A DNA stretch of 64,000 nt from Pisaster brevispinus (GCA_023634235.1 JAMKCF010000043.1:62001-126000); one strand, 5' to 3'; counted from the stretch's first letter, positions 1 to 12,515 are shown. A program made the numbers and translations. Notes: generated from the letters alone by a model not told the origin.

Positions 1-2149
1 ACCCCACCCAACCTATGCTCACTCTTCTTGTTACATGTACCTATTCTAACACATACAGGTCAGTGAGCATTCCCCAACCTTATCCCAGCATGATCCTGTT
101 CCTGTTTCCAGCCTACGCTCATCATCTAGCTAATCTTCATCCATAGTACTTAAGCAGCATGTCATCAGAATCCAGCATTCTCCAAAAGACGGTTGGAGCT
201 TACTGATCAAACCGTCCAGCTATAAACCAATGGTTCTTTTCAGAACCTCATAACTCATAGCGAGATCATTGCTATGGTGTTAATGCAAACCTTTTCTCAA
301 AAATGCAAAAAAATATGTTATTTTTAAAGCTACAGAATTGTCTGGCCTTCATGGCTTGTGCTATCAGAGCACCCTGTGTGAGTAATATGGCGTGATATTT
401 GAGAGCATGGGCTGGACATAGCCATGACGTAGCCGATGATGTATATCTGACGTCGAAACTAAGACACGAATACCAAACTTTGCTGGCCAAGGACATTTCC
501 TTTGTGTGTTGATGAGATTGGTGGCTGCTAGTGTATGCTTGGCTGTATTGTTAATTACATACCCACATGTATGATTAATTTTGACACACCTCCATTTAAT
601 AATCTGGCCCCACCCACAACAGAGGGGGTAAATTAAGAAAGTAATTACATTCTTATTAAATAAATGTTTCTTTAATAGTATTTACATTTAAAAAACATTA
701 ATTAGTTTAAAACAACAAACACAAAATAATGATACTTCACTGAGATAAGACTTTGTTTTAATACGCCTACTTAAAAAAACAATATTGAAACTCCGCCCAA
801 AAAAGGGCAATTGTTTACGCTTATTTGTGTCCTCACTTTTAATAATGATTTTTAAGTTTATAACTATAGTCCAGAAATATATTTTTTTTACTCCTGAGCA
901 AAATTTTGCGCAAGACCCCCTTTTAATGCAATTGTGGTTCCGCCCCCAAATAGGGAAGACCCAAGGTGGGTCCGAGTTAGACTTGATGACAAGTCGTAAG
1001 TCAGTGTATATTTGTCTGCCAGCGCTGCCTATTACAAACACACATCCTGCCGTTCATGCAACAGTCACAGTGCCATTGTACATTCATGCAACGGTCGTAG
1101 GTAGCGCGTGGCAAGGTCCGTCAGCTCTAACGACTTGAGTAGCTTGTTCCCAGCCGAATATTCATGTAATTATGGTAATTTTTCATTGCATATGCAAAAG
1201 TTGCCATAGAGAGGGCCAATGGTAGCTCGTCTGAAAAAAATGAAAGAAATTGTTATAAACATGGGAATGTATCTTTTCTGTTTGCTTTTTTTTTTAATGA
1301 CAGTTTATTTGCCAACATCAATGTAAAAAGCATAACATTTTAATCATTGTAACAATTTCTTAACTTTCTTGTAAAAAAAATTTGACCAATGCATTATCAT
1401 AAAATGTTAATCGATAATAAACCCCCTATCAAAGAATGAAGTGTGCGTTTGGTAGTTCCTTCTGCTTCATGTAACTTGCCATACGCTGCAAGATGTATGA
1501 TGAATATTCATGTCTTCACGATTCTTAACCAATCAAACTGCTCCGTCCATTTTTGGTAGCAAGTCCAATTGCATGGTACTAAGCTGGGTACAAATTATTC
1601 AATACGGTAATTGCGACTGACTCACACACATGTTGGGATCGAGGGTGTGTGTACCGTCCCCGCAACTAGACCGCACAACAAATACCAACTTGATTTTAAG
1701 ACTAGGTCCACGTATAAAATTGATAATTAGCCCAATACCAACCATCATAGCAAATGTCATGCTTTTAGCACAAAGTGCACAATTATTACCTTAGCAGCTG
1801 CACTATAAGAAATACCATCCACTTAGTAGTTTCGCAATTTCATTCAATAATTGTATGTATAACAATATGAGGCCTACCCCCTTCCCACCCCAACCCCAAC
1901 ACCAATAAATAATAATACATACACAAATAAGTAAACACATTAAAAATGGAAAAAAATGTAAACAATAAAAGATGCCCCATTCACACTTCACTTTCTGGTA
2001 AAGTTTGAACTTTGTCTGTTTGGGTGTTTGTTTGGGTGCTTCTGTATTTATTTTATTTATTTTTTCTGCATGTAATTTTAAAAAATTACATTGTAATTCC
2101 AAATATCAAGGAAAGTAAACGGAGAAAAAGGCAAAATCTGTACACTTGT
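1..2149. other. Left-edge intergenic DNA, no gene recognised
   Basis: AT-rich sequence with no ORF that resembles a known protein on either strand. The short ORFs on both strands around 690-1140 overlap each other and look like chance. A stretch near 1809-1865 resembles 17175-17230, which is the only link I see to the repeated units further right. Confidence 0.5.
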
Positions 2150-2440
2150 AAATTATTAAGATATACGCTCGTATCCAACTGGAGGAAACTCGGAGACCTA
2201 CCTCAACATCAATTAAAACCCACAAATATATAGAACTCATTGGGATTTATGATTTGTTTAAAGAACTTGTGTATAATTAACAACACACAAACACAAACAG
2301 TTTTTAATTACCAATCTCAACTTTATTTCAAAAGTATCATCTCCTCAACTCTTCACAAGTATCGTTTCTGTCAGCATAATACTAAGCATTGTTCTTTTTC
2401 GGGTACTGGGACAAATTTCAATAAATTAAATTGATTGAGA
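2150..2440. repeat. Spacer block E, copy 1
   Basis: This block recurs at about 25078-25320, 37136-37330, 44925-44990 and 55810-55940. All copies share segments such as CTTTATTTCAAAAGT and TACTGGGACAAATTT. The minus strand carries AATAAAG. Read on the plus strand, several copies keep a short related frame (RFCQRNTKHCS-like), so the block may be a decayed coding end, possibly of the LINE at 53.4 kb. That is inference. Confidence 0.55.
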
Positions 2441-2950
2441 TTTATAGTTTTGATAATTGGCGCAGTACAACAAAACCAGAAAATAACCAATACGTGTTGA
2501 GGATTCGTGTTCGAGTATTATAACTGGGCATTCATCTCGCCATCGGTTCATCTGCTCCATAATCCAGTGATTTCAATTTCTTTTCTTTTTTATTTCCATG
2601 AATGATTTGAAGTAAAATCAGGATAAAAAAACAGCATAAATTGTTTCACTTGAAGGGCAGACCAAAAGAAATCATCTATGTCCTTTATCCTTACCAGGAT
2701 CAATGACCTAATTTGAGGAAACGGAATATTGAATTTTCAAAGCGGAAGTGAAAGTTTTGTGTTTAAGCTAAACTAAAAAAACTGAGAAATGGCGGACAAT
2801 TAGTCTTTTTCCTTTATTAAACAAGGGGAAATGATCGTTGTTATTGTTTACTTTTCAGGGCTGTGTCATAGAACGGTGTCAACGTGATGCTGATGTAATG
2901 GCAAAAGTATCAACAAAGATACAATTTAAATCATATCTAAAAGATCAACC
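2441..2950. repeat. Spacer block A, copy 1
   Basis: Other copies lie at about 7568-7740 (truncated), 26690-27735 (split by a MITE), 37340-37830, 44990-45480 and 55960-56430. The hallmark is TTGAGGAAACGGAATATT followed about 130 bp later by TGTTTACTTTTCAG, which looks like a plus-strand splice acceptor. Block B begins with a diverged version of the same sequence. Confidence 0.6.
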
Positions 2951-3019
2951 GGAAGTGGGACCATATCTCAAGAACTACACAACCGATTTTTTTTTTCAGT
3001 TTTAGACCCCTTGTGCATT

Positions 3020-3550
3020 GAAGATTAAACTTGGGTTTAATCAAAGCACAACAAAACGGAACAGCTTTGTGTTTGTTCACAAACACATAATGTCTAGTTT
3101 TGATTGGGATTAGAATAAAGGATTACATGTTTGTAACAAATGAACATTTGATGGCACTGTTTACTGTAAAAACTAACTCAAAGTGTTCGCTTGATTTGTT
3201 GAAGGGGTACTTTTATTTTGCAAACTATTAATGATAGTTATTTAAAGTAACTATATGCTACCAATGGTTGTAGACCCGTTTTCTCACTGATCTGAATTTC
3301 TTGTCGTCAATTTCATTAAGCCTGTGAAGACAGCCGATTTCCTGCTTACTGGTCAATTTCTCTTTCGTAGAGCTGTTAACACAGCATTCGCATTGACTAA
3401 TAATGCTATTTTTGACCGCTGTTATCGGTAGACTGCACACTACCAACAGCTGTTTTCAGAGCTTAGCTGACGTAAACAAATCAGTAGGTGAAGTTTCTCG
3501 AGAGATTTTGGACAGTTAAATGAGTCGTAGGCCAGCAGACAGTTCAAGGG
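3020..3550. repeat. Duplicated flank block F, copy 1
   Basis: About 480 bp closely matches 14740-15220. Both copies share long runs such as GATTTGTTGAAGGGGTACTT and AGTCGTAGGCCAGCAGACAG. No coding potential is convincing in either copy. The block lies on the 3' side of receptor locus 1 and on the 5' side of locus 2, so its duplication does not simply follow the receptor unit. Confidence 0.65.
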
Positions 3551-6210
3551 CAAAGTAGTGATGTCATAGGGGTACATGTTAAGAATGAGATGTTAAGGTT
3601 CTTTCTGGTGACGTGTTGATAAATTATCTTCAATCGTATAGAGACGGTGATCTTAAGACGTGTTTTGCAATGATAGTCAATATCGCCAGTTATCAAAGAG
3701 GACGATATTTATCTTGACCCAATGAACAAAATGTTTTCCTTCCTCTTTTGCATAAAAGTCGCAAAATGTATGCCTTTATTTGGTTATAGAAACATTTGTC
3801 ATTGGTTGTGACGAGCAGGAATTATTTTTTCATCGTTTCTTCCTGTATTTTGTTTTGAGTTTTGTCAACACCCTTGTCCTGAGGCAGTTCAGAATGACTG
3901 TTATAAGTGGAATGAATTTCAATTTGCATCGACAGTGATTTTTTGTATCCTCTTATTGTACTAAAACTTCCACTTTTCCCTAAAAGACTGACTGCTTCAA
4001 TGTAAAGTCCGGGTTCTGTAAAAGTTATGCCTATCCATAAACACGTGGTGTTTCAGTTCCAACACAGAGATAATTGAAAACTGTTGTTATAAACTTAAAG
4101 TTTCAATGTGTCAAATAGTTTGTAGTTTTTAGTTTTTAAACAGAAAAATATATGTGAAGTTCTTTCAGTTCTAGATCTAATCTACGCAGCCAACAACCTC
4201 TATCCCAACCCACCCCATACAGACCCCAATATCAATCCCACTGTATTGCACTATGTCATGAATACTTTGGTGGAACTTTGCGGTCTCGACATAATCCTTC
4301 AAACCAATCACATTCAGCTACCTTCCCCCAACAAATAACAAAAAATCCCCCACCACCCACCACCCACCACCCACCACCACCACCACCACCACCACGTGTG
4401 GCCGTCTCAGTACATCAATGCAGACGACCAATAATACTGTCATTATGCTAATGGGTAAAAATGGCTATGCGTTGTTAGTATATTGGGGTGTTTTATTATA
4501 TATATATTTTTTTCAAAATCATTAAATCCATTTTACGCAATCAAAAATTCGTCCTAATTTTATGAGACGACTTTGTTTTCGGTTTTGTTCTCAGAAAATA
4601 ATTTATCTGAAAAAGGTTATTATAGTACAACTCACAAAACTATAAGTAACATTACTTTGATTAAACAGAAGACATTTGATTGTTTGTTGTTTTCTCTTAG
4701 ATAGAAAAAAAAGATTAGTTTTTTTCAAATCATATAGTAATAAACCGTTGATTCGTTAAACATTATTAATGTCAGACAAACGTGAATTTATAATTTTAAA
4801 CAAACACTATGCAAGCCTGCGCAAGTTGTGTGCATTTTACATCGACATGTTTTCAACACGCTGAAAATCACAAGATGAATAAAAGCCAACCACCAGGTGA
4901 GTTATTGTAATTACAAATGCACTAAACTCGAAAAACTCAGTCCACCACCCACACTTCTAATGACGCAATCGTCAGAATGGCTCCTTTGGTCACCCCCGAT
5001 GTACCTCAAAAATGTATTTTGCAAACTTGTGGTTTTCAAGTCAACAGCCATTAGGTCTCACTGAAATGCGCCATCACTTATTAACCAGTATTTGTCTCGA
5101 TATCTTGTATCGGCACATATACACGACGAAATGGCTTCAAATGTTGTCTTTATTTTCATCTCCCAATGAACGTAACACTTGTTTTATAAAATCTGACATA
5201 CTGACCAAAAAATGGGCCGGTACCAATGGGAGCCTGAAACTGGGTATATTCTTACAAGGGGGTTTTCAGTGTATGCACATCTAATTGAAAAGTGTTAAGC
5301 TAGTTGTTCTTTGTTTAGAACTATTTGGGCTTCACAAAGACAAATATGTCAGGACAAGTTGTGTCGCCATTGACTGGCAGCCCGCCCCCAAATATGGATA
5401 TTGACAAAGTTGGGAGACTTCCCCTAACTGAGGAAATATATACTTCTCTGATAGTTGGACAAACAAAAGCGAAGCATTGTTTTCCAGCCATCAATAATCT
5501 CAGTCCTCGCTCAATGACAAAGTTGTTTTAACTTCCCCGCATAATCACATGGTGAACTTGACAAACAGTAGGCCTATTTACTGGTCTGTAACTAATATAT
5601 CAATATTTGCTTGTCCAATGTAGTAAACAAACAATTACATTTTGTGTGTTTATGTTTCACAAAGCAAACACCCATTTTTACACGTTTCCTCAGGCTTGCG
5701 AGCTACAGTGATTGAATTCACATGTATAAAAAATAGTATTCAAACCGTATTACTTCGAAGCGAACCGTTTCTCAAAATAGTCCGTGCTTATTTATCTCAA
5801 CTCGAAGGCGGGAACACTTACCTGACTAATATTTATTTATAACAAGTCTTACAAACAATAGTTCAGTCATGAGCATTTGAGTCGATGCACTGGTACACTG
5901 CAGAGTTTGGACAGATCTTTCAACCCATCATGCAGTAGGTATTCTATTTCTGAGATGACGAAAAACTGCATGAAAAAAATGATGTTTAATAAACGTTTAT
6001 ATCCGGCTAAAGTAATTTACTGATTATGCATTCACGTGTCGTTTTAGTATGTTAATTGTCTCAAAAGTACAATGCCGTCAAATAGTTTGGCTTCAATGCA
6101 CTCATACACGTTGCTATTTACAGCAATTAAAGCAGTGTCAGATTAAAGTCTTGAATTACGTCTAACTTTGTCTTATCGAAGTTTCCGCGCTTGATACACC
6201 ATGGAGAGAT
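3551..6210. other. 3' flank of receptor locus 1, no gene recognised
   Basis: Pieces match the 3' flank of locus 3: 3599-3690 resembles 20145-20240, 3780-3930 resembles 20395-20545, and 4810-4930 resembles 20710-20820. The last 350 bp resembles sequence before loci 2 and 3 (about 12890-13200 and 21460-21800). Two small ORFs at 5012-5284 and 5325-5531 show no family resemblance I can name. Confidence 0.5.
4347..4396 (+). repeat. CAC/CCAC microsatellite
   Basis: Short tract of CCCACCA and CAC units, visible directly, in the 3' flank of locus 1. Confidence 0.85.
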
Positions 6211-7339
6211 CTACTTAAATATCAGTTCTTGGTAGCTGGATGGTGTAGTCTCTTTAGTGACCGTAGAGGCAGCCTGGCCGTGTAGTTGGGTCTCCATTTC
6301 TTCATACGTTCTTTCATCTCCAGCATTTTGATATGCGTCAGATTCATGGCTTGTATTGCGTCTAGCTTTGCATTGTTCTCTCCCAACCAATAAGTAAATC
6401 AATACAATATTGAAGAGCACCGAGAAGACAAAACAAACTGAGATAGCTACTATCACGTCATTGGTAGGTTCCTCTTCTCCCCGGTTGGGGTACGTACAAC
6501 TGCATGGGGGTTGGGATGTCTCTGTTTCTTGGGTCTCTTGCACTTGAGTAGCGGATAGCTCATCATTGTCACGGTGAAACTCAGCAGGGTTGATGGTGAG
6601 AGACTCTTCAGTCAGGTAATTGAATAGCGAATGTTTTCGGTTTCTTCTGAGGATGAATGAGTATCAGATAGTTGTCACTTCCTTCAACATAATTAGTTCC
6701 ACTGAATGCCTCACAATGCACGTTTGTTTGGTTAACACTTATCTTGGGAAGTGTTAAGGTGTGTCCGTCGTTATCCAAATGGTAAAATGATTGATCTTGA
6801 AATCTTCTGACTTTGGTTCCATTCATAAACCACTTAACATTGAGTGTCGGTAGAGCTCCACGCCGTGACTGAACGATACACTGAAATGTAGCATTATCTC
6901 CCGTTGTTATTGGACGACGAGGCGGCTGGACACTGATGTCGATGATGTCGCTGTCGATGAGTGATGGTATGATGAGGGTCGCAGGGGAAGAATAAGCCAA
7001 GGGGTTTGTTCCACCTGAGTAAATGACGCATCGATATCGCCTCACATCACTTGGCTGGACTCCTGTAATCGTCAAAGACCAGTCAGGACCAGAAGACACT
7101 GAAAATCTGTTCGGATACCAATAATACGCAGAAGCACATGTAGAAATTCCTTCGAATTTGCCGTTTGTCTCACGCTGCCAATGAATTACACACCTATCTT
7201 GACATATGGTAAAGTCAGTGGTACACGTCATTATGGCAGTCTCTCCTACCTCAGCTACGGTGTCTTCTGGATGATCCAAGATGACACACGCTCTGCATCC
7301 ATAAGACATTAAAAGAAGGCATACAACTGCAAGATTCAT
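6211..7339 (-). pseudogene. Receptor locus 1 (short-tail Ig receptor), frameshifted after Ig2
   Basis: The first frame (7339 down to 6608, 243 aa) gives a signal peptide ending near GCRAC, a V-type Ig domain (CVIHW, then SDVRRYRC) and a second Ig domain (FQC, VKWF, VHCEAF), then stops. Beside the intact loci, TCTCAGG has become TCAGG near 6612, a 2-bp deletion. The shifted frame continues through stalk, transmembrane segment and short tail (from 6543 to stop at 6211), with YEEM and SSYQEL intact. If transcribed, it would give a secreted two-Ig protein. Either a recent pseudogene or a soluble receptor; an assembly error cannot be excluded. The start ATG matches the other loci. Confidence 0.75.
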
Positions 7340-7516
7340 TGTTCCACGCTGAATGAAAATAATGTATTGTGAAATCTACATAAAACGTCCTGAGAAAAGT
7401 TTCCGTGTCTTTCCTTGACAAAGAGTTCCGCTCATCATGAGATCGAAAGTGTTCGAGTTGTAAATAATGTTGTCTTGTAACGGGACTTTGCACACAATAT
7501 TTGTACGATTATTAAA

Positions 7517-7526
7517 AACTTCCTCA
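7517..7526 (-). promoter_or_regulatory. ETS/PU.1-like site, locus 1
   Basis: The minus strand reads TGAGGAAGTT, 178 bp upstream of the locus 1 start codon. The same core sits at a similar distance at all six loci. A second conserved stretch (CTTGACAAAGAG on plus) lies nearer the start. Confidence 0.5.
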
Positions 7527-7567
7527 ATGATTAAACTACATGGTCCGATTTTCGGTGTTTTTTTTTT

Positions 7568-8397
7568 TTAGGAAACGGAATATTTAATTTTCAAAACGGA
7601 AGTGAAAGTTGTCTATTTAAGCTAAACTAACAAAATAAAAAAATGGCGGAAGAAATGTATGTACCCTTTATTAAATAAGAGGAAATGATAGTTGTTATTG
7701 TTTACTTTTCAGGCATCTGTCATAGATTGGTTTAAGCTGCAGAAGTTCTCACCAAAGTAATGTTTTTTAAGGTGGTTTATTTTTTTAGTAATTTACCCAC
7801 CTATGACACTACCTTTAATTTAAGGAAACGGAATTCCAATACGGAGTGAAGATTGTCTATTTTAGCCGAACTATAAAAAAAAACTGAGAATTGGAGGAAA
7901 GATCTCTGGGTCTTTTATTAAACGAGTGGAACTGATACTTATTATTGTTGTTGTATAAACAGGTTATGAGATTCTGAAGGAGGAAATGGATTCTTCTGAT
8001 GGTGGGACAAGCTCAGACAAATTTTGTGTTTCTGGTTCCTATAAATATTCGATCTGCCCTCAAAGCCTACAAAGTTGTAAAAACTGTCTAAATTAAAAAG
8101 GAAGGGGCTCCAATGTCAAAGTCAGTTTTGTGATGCACTCATCTTTCAATACATATAATACTCCTGTAAGTGGGGGAAAACACTACTAAATTAAATGGTA
8201 AAATGCCATTTTATTTGATACTCTTTCAGAGCGAAATTTGAAACATGACATCATTGGACATCAAACACAAACGGGTCTGTACAAATTAATACAGTAAAGC
8301 CAGAAAGAGTAAAATTCAGCTGATTTAATTCGAATTTGGGCTGAATGATAAATGTCGTTGATTTTAAATAACTGCGCAACTTTATAGTCGAACCAGA
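7568..8397. repeat. Spacer blocks A (truncated) and B, copy of unit 1
   Basis: Block A spans about 7568-7740 and block B about 7815-8270. Block B recurs at about 28080-28510, 38200-38640, 45840-46260 and 56815-57460. The blocks share ACGGAAGTGAAAGTTGTCTA-type cores, which suggests one arose from the other. The intervening piece present in other units is missing here. Confidence 0.6.
7963..8096 (+). other. Candidate plus-strand terminal exon in block B
   Basis: After an acceptor-like TTGTATAAACAG, a frame starting YEILKEEMDSSDGG and holding CVSGSYKY runs 43 codons to TAA. The block B copy at 56984-57117 has the same length, the same stop and a very similar peptide. Copies near 28.2, 38.3 and 46.0 kb are broken by stops or indels. 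No upstream exon or known family is recognised. YEIL is a YxxL motif, so a receptor tail is one possibility. This could be chance preservation. Confidence 0.3.
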
Positions 8398-9231
8398 TCA
8401 TTTTAAGTCAAGATTATTATGTATTTTATTGATAATTTGTTTTATATACACAATTAGTGCAGGGCTTGTTAGATCTGGGTACAGCTCATATGCATCTGGA
8501 CTCTCCCCTTTTTGGGGGTTGGTGGCGTCATCTATTAAAAGTAGCGGATGTAAAATTTTTATGAAGGTATACAAATTAAATTGGAGAATAAGTGAGATTT
8601 TTAGACTCACGATGATTGCCTTCAAATCGCTGAAACTATCTGGACTAAATAGTCAGGTATTTACTACTTACCAATAAATGAGAATCCAGAAGTAAACGTT
8701 ACTTAAAAATGTATTGCAAAATGATTGGTAAATCATTGCCCATCTGTTAAATCTTAATAAACCCCGTGTGTTCTTTTAGCGGAAGAATGATGTTTGGATT
8801 TACTCATCAAAGAGCATCACCCAGTTACTCAGTATAGCCCTTGAGAAAAGCACGTGAACTGCAGCTTTCCCAGCAAAACACTAAACTAGTGCATACGTTT
8901 CTCAAAGTTTCTTAATTTATCCAAATCCTTCCAGATAGTCCCATTTCTTTACATTTGTACATCAATTTAATATTACTACCCAATTTGTCTTACATGTTTC
9001 TAATTAAATGTTTTTTATATAAATAACTATGGTATTTGTCATGTAATTTATTAAAATCGTGTAATTAGCAAAAGAAAACAAACATAAAATAAATAATAGA
9101 CTTTAGCTGCTAATACACGAACAGAAATATTAGTTTTAGCCTTACGCTGATTTGTGATAAGCTTCATGGGTGTGTGGGGGACACTTTGAATAGGGACAGA
9201 GAGGTTGAACTGCCCAAAATTGTACACTGGT
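8398..9231. repeat. Spacer blocks D and C, unit 1
   Basis: Block D (hallmarks GAATGATGTTTGGATTTACT and AGCACGTGAACTGCAG) runs to about 9130. Block C (GGGACACTTTGAATAGGGAC) follows but breaks off at about 9231, where unrelated sequence begins. Six other D-C pairs start near 11.27, 17.8, 29.16, 34.2, 39.6 and 48.1 kb. No gene is seen. Confidence 0.6.
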
Positions 9232-10868
9232 CAATGTCAGATTCAAGTTGTATATTATGTACATAGCCATGTCTATCCTCCCCAGTTTTGGGTCGTGTGA
9301 ATAATTATGTAAATATGAGTTTGAATATTCATTATTTTGGGGTCATACGAATTCATTAACCTAAAAAAGTAAGAATGTCTGGTATGGGGTGTGGCCTTTT
9401 GTCTGAGTGTGTAGTGAAGTGTGAATGAGTGTGGAAGGCTATAGGGAAGGTGTCTTATCCAACTCACTCGCTGCCCGTATGATCGACGATCACCACTGCG
9501 GTCTTCTCTCTCTGCAAGTCAGATGTGAACGGTCTATAGTGGGAGCAATTGGCTCTGAAGATATCCCCTTGGGGATTTTGACTAACTAAACTAAGCAGGG
9601 GAAGAGACAGGAATCTTGGGTGCATTGAGGCCACCCTATATGTGACTTTGGACCGGTGATTTGAGGCAAGTGAGCCACTGAACGGCAAACCCGTAAGTTA
9701 ACCTATTTGTATTATCTAAGCTTCACGAGAGCCACACAAGATGAAATGAGCCTTTTCATTTAATAAGATGTTTAAAGATGTAATGGGAAGTCTTTAAGTA
9801 ATTTTGTTCAGAAAGCAAGTTGATGAAATGTCTACGCATTCTTGATTTAAAACCCACTTTAAAGTTCTGACAAGTTTATATTCAGATGCATTGTCTTAAG
9901 GAGTAATCCTTTTGTAATGTCAGTGTGCAAGTTTAAGCACAAAACTAGTTTGGTTTGGAATCTCTTATAATTCATTTCAGATGCCCGTCGGGGACGGGTT
10001 TTTGTTGTGTATTGGAGTGAGACAACTCCAGGGCTGTAACCAGCTAGACGTGCCTGAACAGAGCACCACTATTTAATGAGACAGAGACGAGGCTCTGGGA
10101 CAAACAACGGTACAGACCGCACACTATGATTGTGAAGCATGAACTATCGATGAACACCATGGGAGTTGTGAGAGCTGACTGTCCAAGAAAAACGGAGCTT
10201 CAAGTATTTTTGTGGTGGTGGGTCTTAAAAAAAGACAAGTGTATGGTTTAGTACTTGTTTGAAGAGGGGGTGTCAGACCCAGTAAAAACTAGTTTAAAAA
10301 GACAAGTGTATGGTTTAGTACTTGTTTGAAGAGGGGGTGTCAGACCCATTAAAAACTAGTTAAAGTAAAGACAAGTGTATGGTTTAGTACTTGTTTGAAG
10401 AGGGGGTGTCAGACCCAGTAAAAACTAGTTAAAGTAAAGACAAGTGTATGGTTTAGTACTTGTTTGAAGAGGGGGTGTCAGACCCATTAAAAACTAGTTA
10501 AAGTAAAGACAAGTGTATGGTTTAGTACTTGTTTGAAGAGGGGTTGTCAGACCCAGTAAAAACTAGTTAAAGTAAAGACAAGTGTATGGTTTAGTACTTG
10601 TTTGAAGAGGGGTTGTCAGAACCAGTACAAACTAGTTAAAGTAAAGACAAGTGTATGGTTTAGTACTAGTTTGAAGAGGGGGTGTCAGACCCAGTAAAAA
10701 ACAGTTAAAGTGGAGAACTGCTTCATTTCATTTTTTTTGTAAGTTGATTGTTTCTAACAAGGCCGTTGGCCTGTGGATTTGTGTTTTTGTTGTTGTAAAT
10801 AAATGTAAGTGAAATTCAAGAAGGCTTCCGACTCTGGAATTATTTGTAGACCGACATTGGTTCTCACA
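9232..10868 (+). mobile_element. Unclassified insertion, possibly a truncated LTR element
   Basis: Sequence unique in this window interrupts block C. Its right end (10683-10868) starts TGTCAGACCC, ends TTCTCACA, holds AATAAA, and is preceded by a purine run (GAAGAGGGGG), as an LTR after a polypurine tract would be. No matching left LTR is present and no ORF for gag or pol is seen. The right junction abuts a receptor promoter relic. Classification is tentative. Confidence 0.35.
10234..10714 (+). repeat. Minisatellite, 7 copies of a 67-69 bp unit
   Basis: Units begin GACAAGTGTATGG at 10234, 10301, 10370, 10439, 10508, 10577 and 10646, giving periods of 67, 69, 69, 69, 69 and 69. Each unit holds GAAGAGGGG(G/T)TGTCAGA. 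Copies differ at few positions, so the array is young or kept homogeneous. Confidence 0.9.
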
Positions 10869-11269
10869 AACTTCCTCTTCTGTGAATAATTGAGCCAAGA
10901 TGGGATTGAGTTCCTCTAGTTAAAGTTGCATGGCCCAATTTTTACCGGCTCTTTTCGTAAACTTTCTCATATTCTACGGACAATGCACAAAATACATGAA
11001 ACATGAAAAATTGTTTTTATACATCGTCCTTTTGGACCAATATGGGCGTGGCAGCCTCACACTCTATCCCGACACTCGACGGAACCAGTATTAATATCCA
11101 TGCCATGAAAATTTACTTCTTTACATGCCCGTCTATTGTTAAGGATTATTTGAGCCCTTTGTTAATTGTTTAATGAATTACAGACGAATCCGCTTAGCAG
11201 AGGGTTTGATGTTGGAAGGTCTGTATTTGACATGGGATATGTGCTTAGTACATGAGTGGAAAACATTTT
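10869..11269 (-). promoter_or_regulatory. Relic of a receptor promoter without its gene
   Basis: The sequence from AACTTCCTCTTC through GAGCCAAGATGGGA and TTAAAGTTGCATGGCCCAA matches the upstream regions of loci 2, 5 and 6, including the ETS-like core. No Ig coding sequence lies on its left, only the unclassified insertion. It implies a lost receptor copy between loci 1 and 2. The rest of the stretch shows nothing recognisable. Confidence 0.5.
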
Positions 11270-12333
11270 TAAAAATATTATAGCCTTCAACTAATTTACT
11301 TGTTTGTGGGCGGGGGCAACAGTGTTGATAAAAGGTGATGGCTCATTACCGTTAAATAAGAATCCAGAAGTAAACCTTACTTGAACATTTTTTTGTACAG
11401 ATAACAGAATCAAGGTAATTCAATGCCCGAATGTTTAATCGTAATGTTCATCCCCTGTTTGGGTACTGCCAAATCACCATTGGGGCTCTATTAATAAATG
11501 TAATATTTCTAAACCAATAAACTGCGTAGATAACACTGCCCTGAAAATTAGTAGTGTGGTTCAACAGCGGAAAATGTATGTTTGGATTAACTACACAAAG
11601 AGGAGATTCTCTCTCTTACTCAGCCTCAGGGAAGCATGTGTAGGGTAGCTGTCTCAGAAAAATACTGAATGTGTGCAAGAGTGTCCATCAATGTCCTAAC
11701 CCCATCCTTCCTAACAGTCCTATCCCATTAAACTTTTACATCCTTTGAAATAATCAACTTAAAACATATTACTCCTATATTTGTTTATGATCTTTTTTAG
11801 CGTCTGTTATGCAGCTGCATAGTATACCTTACGTAATTCATTAAAATACAAGTAATTAGCAACACGCAAAAACATTAAACAATTTTAAAGTTTAAAGACC
11901 TGATCGAATATTGGAAAACTCCACAAGGACATTTAAGAATGCTGTCGAACAGTTGCAAGCCTTATAACAGTCAAGTTCACTTATTTATTTTTTTAAACGA
12001 GGTCCTTCTAACTGCAGCGGCTGCGGTACCCATGCTGAGTCCCTGGGAGGGAAGTGAACCCATCCCCGTAGGGATACATCGTCTCAGTTGTATCCAAACA
12101 ACGTTAAAATTTGTATTTTGATAACAGGGAAATGACCGTGACTTTAGGAAATGAATGTGGCTTTAGAATTAGTATGAATGTTGGTTTTATCTTTTCACCG
12201 ATTTATAAACAGATGTATGGGGACACTTTGTAGAGGGGCAGAGCGGTAAAATTTTACACTAATAAAAAAACGGTTTTGCTTTCTTCTTGCTGTGCCCTGT
12301 GGAGTGTAGTCTGCAACGAAAACATGGAGATTA
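11270..12333. repeat. Spacer blocks D and C, second copy between loci 1 and 2
   Basis: Block D runs from about 11270 to 11900 and part of block C from about 12190 to 12333, ending in GTAGTCTGCAACGAAAACAT. A second D-C pair between one pair of genes supports a lost receptor unit here. No coding sequence is seen. Confidence 0.55.
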
Positions 12334-12339
12334 ACCTGG

Positions 12340-12515
12340 AAACTGGTGTAAAAGTAATGGAATATTTCTCTGATTTTGCGTCTGTTTGACCCGTTTCCGG
12401 GCCGTTTTGACACAGATTCCGGATCCTACTGACCCATAAATTGGTCAAGCACCACAGGACCCGGAATCCAGGAATCCGGAATCTGGGTCAATTCTAACCC
12501 GGAGTTTTCAGAGTG
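12340..12515. mobile_element. 5'-truncated copy of the CACTCTGAAAA MITE
   Basis: It matches the right part of the element at 20822-21079, including GTTTGACCCGTTTCCGGGCC and the terminal TTTTCAGAGTG. Both copies share the right flank (TCACCTCT), so the insertion came before the duplication of this flank. Confidence 0.6.

Noticed and set aside
785..1138. 117-codon ORFs on both strands near the left edge
   Set aside because: They overlap on opposite strands, have low-complexity composition and match no family.
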